A DNA stretch of 20,833 bases from an uncultured Bacilli bacterium (GTDB lineage Bacteria > Bacillota_I > Bacilli_A > RF39 > UBA660): NCBI GenBank assembly GCA_947586295.1, contig CANPXQ010000003.1, forward strand, positions 1 to 20,833, written 5' to 3'. This document shows, in pieces, positions 1 through 6,180 of this stretch (positions are counted from its first letter, which is position 1; each line of letters opens with the position of its first letter). The notes beneath the pieces are model-generated. The model was not told the origin of the DNA and did not search any database. It saw only the letters and a program-made list of their open reading frames with translations. Made by a program: the position numbers and the translations under genes.

Positions 1-621
1 TAAAATTTCATTTTTATAAATCCATACTTTAACTCCAATCTTACCATAAGTAGTATTAGCTTCAGCCGTAGCATAAACAACATCGGCTCTAATAGTATGT
101 AGAGGCACAGTTCCTTCTGTATAACCTTCAGTACGAGCCATTTCAGCACCGCCTAAACGACCGGAAACAGATGTCTTACATCCTTTAGCGCCAGCCTTCA
201 TTGTATTTCTAATTGCTCTTTTTTGAACAGAACGGAATGGAGCCCGAGCTTCAATTTGACTAGCAATATTTTTGGCAACAATTTGGGCATTTAAATCAGG
301 ATTCTTTTCTTCAATAATATTAATATAAACATCTTCATTAATTAATTTAGCAATTTTTTTACGTAACTTTTCAATATCTTCACCACCGTGGCCAATTATT
401 ACTCCTGGTTTAGCAGTATGAATAGATACTTCTAATCTTTTTCCTTTACGTTCAATGATAATTGAGGCAATAGCCGCATCTTTTAAAGTTTTTTCTAAAA
501 AATCTCTTATTTTTACATCTTTTATTAATTTTTCAGCATAATCATCATCGGCATACCAATTAGATTGCCATTCTTTATTAACTCCAAGACGATATCCTAT
601 TGGATTAACTTTTTGTCCCAT
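1..621 (-). CDS. rpsC: 30S ribosomal protein S3 (partial, C-terminal end outside window)
   Basis: S3 binds 16S rRNA in the head of the small subunit and lines the mRNA entry tunnel. The 207 visible codons start MGQKVNPIGYRLG, the standard S3 opening. A KH RNA-binding segment with the GXXG-like stretch PGVIIGHGGEDIEKLRKK lies near residue 75. The conserved C-terminal part GAKGCKTSVSGRLGGAEMAR and the stretch TIRADVVYATAEANTTYGKIG follow. About 10 residues are probably missing beyond base 1. The ATG follows directly on the TAG stop of rplV, and its Shine-Dalgarno GGAGG lies inside the last codons of rplV, so the two genes are probably translationally coupled. It belongs to the S10 operon. The identity is secure. 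Confidence 0.97.
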   Translation of the reverse strand, partial: MGQKVNPIGYRLGVNKEWQSNWYADDDYAEKLIKDVKIRDFLEKTLKDAAIASIIIERKGKRLEVSIHTAKPGVIIGHGGEDIEKLRKKIAKLINEDVYINIIEEKNPDLNAQIVAKNIASQIEARAPFRSVQKRAIRNTMKAGAKGCKTSVSGRLGGAEMARTEGYTEGTVPLHTIRADVVYATAEANTTYGKIGVKVWIYKNEIL

Positions 622-966
622 CTATTTATTACCTCCTTCATCAGTTACGCATACTGTAATATGACTACTTCTTTTATCGTGACGATCAACATGACCACGA
701 GATGCAAATTTTATTCTCTTATAAATAGGTCCAGGATTAATAAAGCATTCTTTAATTCTTAAATCGGCTTCAGTAGCTCCAAAATTATTTACAGCATTAC
801 TTACAGCGGAATTTAAAACTTTTAAAATTAAACGACTAGCTTTAGTATTAGTATTTTCTAATATACCCCGAGCTGTTTCAACATCTTTGCCTCTAATTAA
901 ATCCATAGTCATACGAGCTAATCTAGGTTTAATTAAAGCATTTTTATGTATTGCATATGCTTCCAT
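622..966 (-). CDS. rplV: 50S ribosomal protein L22
   Basis: L22 binds 23S rRNA, and its long beta-hairpin lines the peptide exit tunnel. The product is 114 residues, normal for the family. It opens MEAYAIHKNALIKPRLARM, and ARGILENTNTKASRLILKVLNSAVSNAVNN is the family's helical core. The conserved tunnel hairpin follows: ADLRIKECFINPGPIYKRIKF, then ASRGHVDRHDKRSSHITV. The gene lies 8 bp after rpsS and abuts rpsC within the S10 operon. Nothing unusual is seen. Confidence 0.97.
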   Translation of the reverse strand: MEAYAIHKNALIKPRLARMTMDLIRGKDVETARGILENTNTKASRLILKVLNSAVSNAVNNFGATEADLRIKECFINPGPIYKRIKFASRGHVDRHDKRSSHITVCVTDEGGNK

Positions 967-974
967 TTTTCCTC

Positions 975-1238
975 CTATTTATTTCCAGCGTGGCCACCAA
1001 ATTTACGTGTTTGACTAAATTCACCTAATTTATGACCTACCATTTCTTCAGTTACATATACAGGAATAAATTCTTTCCCGTTATGAACTGCAAAAGTGTG
1101 CCCAACAAAGTCAGGGAAAATCGTTGATCTTCTTGACCATGTTTTTATTACAGATTTCTTGCCACTTTCATTCATTTCTTTGACTTTTTTCATCAAGGAC
1201 TCAGCAACATAAGGTCCTTTTTTTAAACTTCTTGCCAT
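975..1238 (-). CDS. rpsS: 30S ribosomal protein S19
   Basis: S19 sits in the 30S head, pairs with S13 and contacts the A-site tRNA region. The 87 residues open MARSLKKGPYVAESLMKKV. They contain the diagnostic segments KTWSRRSTIFPDFVGHTFAVHNGKEFIPVYV and MVGHKLGEFSQTRKFGGH. The length is slightly short of the usual 91-93, with the basic C-terminal tail reduced to AGNK. The start has the Shine-Dalgarno AGGAGG at close spacing. It lies 8 bp from rplB and 8 bp from rplV in the S10 operon. Confidence 0.97.
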   Translation of the reverse strand: MARSLKKGPYVAESLMKKVKEMNESGKKSVIKTWSRRSTIFPDFVGHTFAVHNGKEFIPVYVTEEMVGHKLGEFSQTRKFGGHAGNK

Positions 1239-1246
1239 ATATCCTC

Positions 1247-2077
1247 CTATTTAGCCTTCCTACTTATAATAAGTTTTTCAGAAGCTTTTTTAGTTTTACG
1301 AGTTTTTTGACCAAGGGCTGGTTTACCCCAAGGAGTCATTGGGCTCTTACGTCCAACAGGAGCACGTCCTTCACCACCACCATGAGGGTGATCATTAGGG
1401 TTCATTACAGAACCACGGTTAGTAGGGCGAATACCCATATGTCTTTTACGTCCCGCTTTTCCTAAATTGACTAATTTAATATCTTCATTGCCAACTACCC
1501 CAATCGTAGCCATACAAGTTCCTAAAATTTTTCTTGTTTCACCAGACTGAAGTCTTAATAATACATATTTTCCTTCACGTCCCAATATTTGAGCAGATGA
1601 ACCAGCACTACGACATAATTCAGCTCCTTTACCAGGTTGTAATTCAATACAATGAACTACAGTACCTACAGGAATATTAGCTAAAGGTAAAGAATTACCA
1701 ACTTTAATATCTGATCCTTCACCATTTTCAATTATCATTCCCACTTCTAATCCGTGTGGAGCAATAATATATCTTTTTTCACCATCGCGATAATTAATTA
1801 ACGCAATATTAGCAGTTCTATTTGGATCATATTCAATAGTTGCAACTCGACCTGTAATACCTACTTTATCTCTTTTATAATCGATTAGACGATATTTCTT
1901 TCGAGCTCCGCCACCAATATGGCGTACCGTCATTTTTCCTTGGTTATTTCGACCACCTGTTTTACTTTGCCTTTTTAACAATGACTTCGTTGGCTTAGAA
2001 TTAGTTAATTCTTCATTAGTTAAAGTACTCATTCCTCTACGACCATTAGTCGTTGGTTTATAATGTTTTATTGCCAT
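1247..2077 (-). CDS. rplB: 50S ribosomal protein L2
   Basis: L2 is a core 23S rRNA-binding protein needed for subunit association and the peptidyl-transferase centre. The 276 residues match the family length. The N-terminal MAIKHYKPTTNGRRGMS, the central RNA-binding fold (KGAELCRSAGSSAQILGREG) and the C-terminal signature RGSVMNPNDHPHGGGEGRAP are present. The last contains the conserved histidine of the family (residues about 222-240). The gene lies 11 bp after rplW, with an AGGAGG-type ribosome binding site. It is a standard S10-operon member. Confidence 0.98.
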   Translation of the reverse strand: MAIKHYKPTTNGRRGMSTLTNEELTNSKPTKSLLKRQSKTGGRNNQGKMTVRHIGGGARKKYRLIDYKRDKVGITGRVATIEYDPNRTANIALINYRDGEKRYIIAPHGLEVGMIIENGEGSDIKVGNSLPLANIPVGTVVHCIELQPGKGAELCRSAGSSAQILGREGKYVLLRLQSGETRKILGTCMATIGVVGNEDIKLVNLGKAGRKRHMGIRPTNRGSVMNPNDHPHGGGEGRAPVGRKSPMTPWGKPALGQKTRKTKKASEKLIISRKAK

Positions 2078-2088
2078 AAATTAACCTC

Positions 2089-2364
2089 CTAAATTTCAAT
2101 AGAAGAACCAGGTGCTAATGTAACCATTGCTTTTTTATAAGTCTTTGTTCTTCCTGAGTATTTTCCAACTCTTCTTTTCTTTGATTTAGTATTTAAAGTA
2201 TTAACACTTACAACACTAACTTTAAATGCTTGTTCAACTGCTTTTTTAATGTCTTCTTTAGTTGCACTTTTTATTACTTTAAAAGTATATACATTGGCAT
2301 TTCTAGCTGCCATAGACTTTTCAGTTATAACAGGAGCAATAATAATATCTGAATAATGTTTCAT
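2089..2364 (-). CDS. rplW: 50S ribosomal protein L23
   Basis: L23 sits at the exit of the peptide tunnel and is the docking point for trigger factor and SRP. The 91 residues open MKHYSDIIIAPVITEKSM, with the family signature PVITEKS. The alpha/beta RNA-binding fold continues through YTFKVIKSATKEDIKKAVEQAF and the basic segment KSKKRRVGKYSGRTKTYKKAMV. The start codon overlaps the last base of rplD, so translational coupling is likely. Length and order are normal. Confidence 0.96.
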   Translation of the reverse strand: MKHYSDIIIAPVITEKSMAARNANVYTFKVIKSATKEDIKKAVEQAFKVSVVSVNTLNTKSKKRRVGKYSGRTKTYKKAMVTLAPGSSIEI

Positions 2365-2990
2365 TATTTTAATGCCTCCTCAATATTTTTAACTGCTTGT
2401 TCATCAACTACTAATACATCAGCATTAACAACATCATAGCAGTTTACTTCATCAGCCATAATAACGGCTACATTACTTAAATTTCTAGTTGCCATATATA
2501 AGTTTTCACTTTCACCACTGGTAACAAATAATGTTTTTTCGCCAGTTATCTTTAAAGCTTCTAATAACTTTTGTGCTTCTTTAGTTTTTAAAGTACTTAA
2601 ATTAAGTTCATCAATTACTATTAAAGCTTTTTCTTTATTCTTATAAGTTAACGCAGTTTTTAAAGCGATAACTCTTTCTTTTTTATTAATTTTAAAGGTG
2701 TAATCTCTGGGACCAACGCCTAAAGGAATACCACCACCACGCCATTGCGTAGCGCGAATACTACCTTGACGAGCACGTCCTGTATCTTTTTGAGCCCAAG
2801 GCTTTTTACCGCCACCAGAAACTTCGCTTCTATTTTTAGTCTTTCGGGTTCCTTGACGTGTAGCATCAAGTTGTAAACGAATCATTTTCTTTAGACAGTC
2901 GTCATTAACTTCAACATTCCAAACTGTATCTTTTAAAGTTAAATCTTTGACTTTTTCACCTTTAAGGTTTTTAACACTTACTTTTGTCAT
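2364..2990 (-). CDS. rplD: 50S ribosomal protein L4
   Basis: L4 binds 23S rRNA, and its extended loop reaches into the exit tunnel. In some bacteria it also represses its own operon. The 208 residues match the family. The tunnel loop is visible as RQGTRKTKNRSEVSGGGKKP followed by WAQKDTGRARQGSIRATQWRGGG (residues about 45-90), and a Rossmann-like globular part follows. It lies between rplC (17 bp gap) and rplW (1 bp overlap). Whether it autoregulates here cannot be read from the sequence, although the operon does have a leader with potential secondary structure. Confidence 0.97.
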   Translation of the reverse strand: MTKVSVKNLKGEKVKDLTLKDTVWNVEVNDDCLKKMIRLQLDATRQGTRKTKNRSEVSGGGKKPWAQKDTGRARQGSIRATQWRGGGIPLGVGPRDYTFKINKKERVIALKTALTYKNKEKALIVIDELNLSTLKTKEAQKLLEALKITGEKTLFVTSGESENLYMATRNLSNVAVIMADEVNCYDVVNADVLVVDEQAVKNIEEALK

Positions 2991-3007
2991 ACTTAACCGT
3001 CCTTTCT

Positions 3008-3820
3008 CTATTCGTTTACTTCTGTACTGCTTTCTTCAGCACTAGAACTTTCTTCTTTATTTTCTGTCGCTTCTTCTCCTTCAACCTTTTCAGTTTCAGT
3101 TGCAACAACTTCTTCTGCTTCAGTGTTTGTCTCTTCAACAACTTCATCAACAACTGTTTCTTGTTCATAACTAATTATTTCTTTAGCATTTTCTTTGCGA
3201 CTATTTTTTACCGCACTTTTAATTAAAACCAAAGAATTTTTAGCCCCTGGAACATTACCGCTTACTAAAATATAATTTTCATTTGGATTAACTTCAATTA
3301 TTTCCAAATTTTGAATAGTAACAGTATCAGTTCCCATATGGCCAGGTAAATTTTTACCTTTTAATACTCTTTTTGGTAACATTGTACCTAATGAACCAAC
3401 AGCCCGATGATAATGAGAGCCGTGAGTCATTGGTCCACGATGTTGATTATGACGTTTAATTGTACCTTCAAATCCTTTACCTTTGCTAGTACCAGTTACA
3501 TCAACAATTTCCCCAACATTAAATATGTCTGCTCCTAATTTATCACCAACATTATAAGTGGTTTGTTCTCCTCTAATTTCTTTTAAGAAGCGCTTAGGAG
3601 TTGTATTAGCCTTTTTAGCCCGAGCAACTTCAGACTTAGTCGCTCTTTTTTCTTTCTTTTCAAATACGCCTAATTGAATGGCTTCATATCCATCAGTTTC
3701 TTTAGTTTTAACTTGCATTACAACATTAGGTTCAACTTCAATAACTGTAACAGGAATTAGTTTTCCATCTTTTGTGAATACTTGAGTCATTCCACTTTTG
3801 CGTCCTAAGATTCCTTTCAT
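3008..3820 (-). CDS. rplC: 50S ribosomal protein L3 with acidic C-terminal extension
   Basis: L3 is an early 23S rRNA assembly protein near the peptidyl-transferase centre. Residues 1 to about 206 are a complete L3: MKGILGRKSGMTQVF, then TGTSKGKGFEGTIKRH and the loop RGPMTHGSHYHRAVGSLG, ending GAKNSLVLIKSAVKN. The protein then continues to residue 270 with a glutamate-, serine- and threonine-rich tail that has about 20 acidic residues in 57 positions. Usual L3 proteins are about 205-215 residues. The tail is predicted to be disordered and should not fit the rRNA-binding core, so it probably projects from the ribosome or is processed. The frame is continuous and the gene is followed 17 bp later by rplD, so the tail is not a frameshift artefact. 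Confidence 0.96.
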   Translation of the reverse strand: MKGILGRKSGMTQVFTKDGKLIPVTVIEVEPNVVMQVKTKETDGYEAIQLGVFEKKEKRATKSEVARAKKANTTPKRFLKEIRGEQTTYNVGDKLGADIFNVGEIVDVTGTSKGKGFEGTIKRHNQHRGPMTHGSHYHRAVGSLGTMLPKRVLKGKNLPGHMGTDTVTIQNLEIIEVNPNENYILVSGNVPGAKNSLVLIKSAVKNSRKENAKEIISYEQETVVDEVVEETNTEAEEVVATETEKVEGEEATENKEESSSAEESSTEVNE

Positions 3821-3839
3821 TTTTTATTTCCTTCCTTTT

Positions 3840-4148
3840 CTATAATTTAATTTTGACGTCAACACCACTAGGTAAATCTAAGTGATTTAGAGCATCGATA
3901 GTTTCCTTACTAGGATTCTTAATATCAATTAATCTCTTATGAGTTCTTCTTTCAAATTGTTCGCGAGCATCTTTATCTTTATGTACAGCTCTTAATACTG
4001 TAATTTTTTCAATTTCAGTAGGAAGAGGTACAGGTCCAGATATTTCGCCACCCGTTCTTTTTACGGTTTCCACAATTTTACCAGCAGCCACATCAAGTAA
4101 CCGATGATCATAAGCTTTTAAATTGATTCTTACCTTATTATTCGACAT
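3840..4148 (-). CDS. rpsJ: 30S ribosomal protein S10
   Basis: S10 (NusE) is a 30S head protein and also a transcription antitermination factor that partners with NusB. The 102 residues match the family: NKVRINLKAYDHRLLDVAAG, the signature SGPVPLPTEIEKITVLR near residue 38, and RTHKRLIDIKNP. It is the first gene of the S10 operon. A strong AAAGGAGG Shine-Dalgarno lies just upstream, and a leader of roughly 125 nt separates the ATG from the predicted promoter. Confidence 0.98.
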   Translation of the reverse strand: MSNNKVRINLKAYDHRLLDVAAGKIVETVKRTGGEISGPVPLPTEIEKITVLRAVHKDKDAREQFERRTHKRLIDIKNPSKETIDALNHLDLPSGVDVKIKL

Positions 4149-4278
4149 ATTTTATGTCCTCCTTTCGCCTATATCTAGTATAGACTTGCTCCGTCCGAGT
4201 TCTCCAAAATCTAGAAATATAGTTAACAACTTATCCTAGTGTATCAGTAACCTCGCACATCAATGCCAGTCATACGAA
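4149..4278 (-). promoter_or_regulatory. Structured 5' leader of the S10 operon
   Basis: The stretch between the predicted transcription start and rpsJ is long for this compact genome. It holds a possible long-range stem: bases 4211-4222 and 4169-4178 (plus-strand reading CTAGAAATATAG and CTATATCTAG) pair over 10 bp with a 2-nt bulge. The downstream arm ends close to the Shine-Dalgarno. A competing local hairpin, CTATA(cTAGa)TATAG, uses the same bases. The enclosed part carries CTCGGACGGAG. Bacterial S10 operons are often regulated through their leaders. The structure is what I see; the regulatory role is inferred. Confidence 0.45.
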
Positions 4279-4282
4279 AAAT

Positions 4283-4312
4283 ATTTTACCATTATTATAT
4301 ATGTTTTGGCAA
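4283..4312 (-). promoter_or_regulatory. Predicted sigma-A promoter of the S10 operon
   Basis: On the minus strand, TTGCCA (4307-4312) and TAAAAT (4283-4288) are separated by 18 bp. The -10 is preceded by TGG, giving an extended -10 (TGGTAAAAT). It lies downstream of the terminator of the preceding gene and about 135 bp before rpsJ, the only sensible place for the promoter of this operon. Confidence 0.6.
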
Positions 4313-4349
4313 GTATTTTTTGACATTTTTAGTGAAAAAAATATCCATT

Positions 4350-4377
4350 TAAAAACTTACAAAATATTTGTAAGTTT
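4350..4377 (-). terminator. Rho-independent terminator after the small membrane protein gene
   Basis: On the minus strand, AAACTTACAAA and TTTGTAAGTTT form an 11-bp stem with a 3-nt loop, followed by a short T run. The hairpin overlaps the TAA stop of the preceding gene. It separates the pseudopilin-rnr-smpB-DUF3048 run from the S10 operon. Confidence 0.75.
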
Positions 4378-4648
4378 AAGAATTTAAATTATTATTTTCA
4401 CCATTACTATTTTTCACACTATTATTTATCATTTCGTTTAAACTCATATTAGTATTAGTTTCTGCCGCAATACTATCCATATTATCTGGAGCCATTTCTA
4501 CTTTTGTCTTTTTCTTCTTTTTAAATGGACTATCATCAGCATCTTTTTTAAAGTCCACATAATAACCTATTAATCCTAAAATTAAGACTCCTGCTACTAA
4601 TAAAAACCATAAATAATTTTGTTCTAAGAAATTAAGTATTCCTTCCAT
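4376..4648 (-). CDS. Small single-pass membrane protein, function unknown
   Basis: I do not recognise this 90-residue protein. It has a short N-terminal stretch (MEGILNFLEQNY), one strongly hydrophobic helix at about residues 13-30 (LWFLLVAGVLILGLIGYY), then a lysine cluster (PFKKKKKTK, residues 41-49). The remainder, about 40 residues, is Asn/Ser-rich and probably disordered. The basic cluster after the helix suggests N-out, C-in topology. The Shine-Dalgarno GGAGG sits 7 nt before the ATG. It lies 32 bp after the DUF3048 gene and ends in a terminator, so it is the last gene of the transcription unit. Confidence 0.75.
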   Translation of the reverse strand: MEGILNFLEQNYLWFLLVAGVLILGLIGYYVDFKKDADDSPFKKKKKTKVEMAPDNMDSIAAETNTNMSLNEMINNSVKNSNGENNNLNS

Positions 4649-4680
4649 TTTTATTCCTCCATTTAATTTTATTTTTCTTT

Positions 4681-5760
4681 TTAACTAATATTCAAACTTT
4701 GTCCTTTGGGTTGAATTTGAATAAAAGTATTGCCGTCATTTAAAACAATTTCTTTATTTTCCATATCCCTATATTTTGTTTGACTATTTCGAGAATTTTT
4801 TTCCCACTTAATTGGTATGGCATATCCATTAGTTATATAATAACCCGTTCCCGTACCAATGTTTTTTAAATCTTGTCTTCCTTTATCATCATTAGCAATA
4901 GTTACATTTTCTATTTGATATACAATAATATTTTTATAGTGATATTGTTCCCCTGTAACATAATCCGTATGTTTTACCCCATTTACCGAACGATAATAAT
5001 ATTTATCATCGCTATTATATTCATAATTTATTTTATTAGAATTAGAATAAGTTATATCAACATTAGTCGCTATTAATGCATCAGTTTTTTCATTTAAAGT
5101 AATTTCATCAACTGAATAATTTAATAACAAATCCTTATCTGTATCTGTACGGTAATTTAAATCACTGATTGCTTTAGCAATTAAACTTGTACTCGTATAC
5201 GCTGTATGTTCACTCGCTACTTTTAAAGAAGTATCTTTCCAAAAATATTTATTACTATATTTTAAACCATTAATATTATTTATTTTATAAGTTTTTATAT
5301 CGCTTTCAGCCTGTGGCGAGAAACCCCAATGAACATATATAGCATCATTTTCTAAAACATAATCTAAATAATAATGGCGAGAGCTACGAACGGTTCCAAT
5401 TTTCTCTATTTCTTGATCCTTAAATAAAGCTAAAATTCGACTAATTCCTCCTTCAGCAATTATTTCGTAAGTTAGATATGCCTTTTGTAATCCGCTTTGA
5501 TAAGGACGTGCCACATTTATATTATTAATCATTACCGCTATTGGACGACTCTTAGAATCAACATCAACAATTTTTAATTTTGCTTTTTCTTCTTTCATTA
5601 CGTTATTACTATCACTTGTTTCTAATTTTAAATATTTTTTTAAACTACTATTATTATTTATTAAGTAATAAGTTAAGTAACCAAACAATCCTAAAAGTAT
5701 TAATATTATTAATAGATTCGCTTTTTTCCGCTTTTTTGCCTTAATTTTTAATCTTGCCAT
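4681..5760 (-). CDS. DUF3048 (YerB-like) membrane-anchored protein
   Basis: The product has 359 residues. After a basic N-terminus (MARLKIKAKKRKK), a hydrophobic helix at about residues 14-33 (ANLLIILILLGLFGYLTYYL) acts as a signal anchor, so the rest is probably extracytoplasmic. The DUF3048 core starts around residue 70 with SRPIAVMINNINVARPYQSG. It continues through YEIIAEGGISRILALF, GTVRSSRHYYLDYVLE and YVHWGFSP, all typical of the B. subtilis YerB family. A C-terminal part (residues about 220-355) holds the second, beta-rich DUF3048 domain. YerB itself is a lipoprotein, but no lipobox is seen here. The molecular function is not established. The start uses AAAGGAG overlapping the smpB stop, 3 bp away, so it is probably cotranslated with smpB. 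Confidence 0.88.
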   Translation of the reverse strand: MARLKIKAKKRKKANLLIILILLGLFGYLTYYLINNNSSLKKYLKLETSDSNNVMKEEKAKLKIVDVDSKSRPIAVMINNINVARPYQSGLQKAYLTYEIIAEGGISRILALFKDQEIEKIGTVRSSRHYYLDYVLENDAIYVHWGFSPQAESDIKTYKINNINGLKYSNKYFWKDTSLKVASEHTAYTSTSLIAKAISDLNYRTDTDKDLLLNYSVDEITLNEKTDALIATNVDITYSNSNKINYEYNSDDKYYYRSVNGVKHTDYVTGEQYHYKNIIVYQIENVTIANDDKGRQDLKNIGTGTGYYITNGYAIPIKWEKNSRNSQTKYRDMENKEIVLNDGNTFIQIQPKGQSLNIS

Positions 5761-5763
5761 TTA

Positions 5764-6180
5764 TTACTCCTTTAATCTTTCTAAATCTCTTTTTTTTATA
5801 CTTTCTCTTTTATCATATAATTTTTTCCCTTTACATATACCAATTAATACTTTAACTATATTATTTTTAAAATATATTTTTAAAGGAATTAATGTATACC
5901 ATTCTTGTTTTACTTGTTCTTTCAATTTTTTTATTTCTTTTTTATGTAAAAGTAATTTTCTTTCTCTAGTTGCCTCATAATTAAAAGGACTTCCAGTATA
6001 TTTTTCAATATATGTATTTATTAAAAATACTTCATTATTTTTAATTCTAATATAACTATCTTTAATATTACAACTACCTTTACGAATAGATTTTACTTCA
6101 CATCCTTTTAGGGCAATTCCGGCTTCTATTTCTTTTATAATAAAATAATTAAAATATGCTTTCTTATTCTTGATTTCCAT
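5764..6180 (-). CDS. smpB: SsrA-binding protein SmpB, short C-terminus
   Basis: SmpB binds tmRNA and delivers it to stalled ribosomes for trans-translation. The 138 residues contain the OB-fold signatures: EAGIALKGCEVKSIRKGSCN, KDSYIRI, RERKLLLHKKEIKKL, LIPLKIYFKNN and KGKKLYDKRESIKKRD. The C-terminus stops at LERLKE. B. subtilis and E. coli SmpB (about 156-160 residues) carry roughly 11-20 more residues, a basic helix that enters the empty decoding site. The stop codon is real and overlaps the next gene's Shine-Dalgarno. The start overlaps the end of rnr by 17 bp, the usual rnr-smpB coupling. No ssrA gene is in the window. Confidence 0.95.
   Translation of the reverse strand: MEIKNKKAYFNYFIIKEIEAGIALKGCEVKSIRKGSCNIKDSYIRIKNNEVFLINTYIEKYTGSPFNYEATRERKLLLHKKEIKKLKEQVKQEWYTLIPLKIYFKNNIVKVLIGICKGKKLYDKRESIKKRDLERLKE

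Noticed and set aside
565..3226. Plus-strand ORFs within the ribosomal protein operon
   Set aside because: They are antisense shadows of rplV, rpsS-rplB and rplC, with low-complexity Phe/Ser/Thr-rich translations and no ribosome binding sites.
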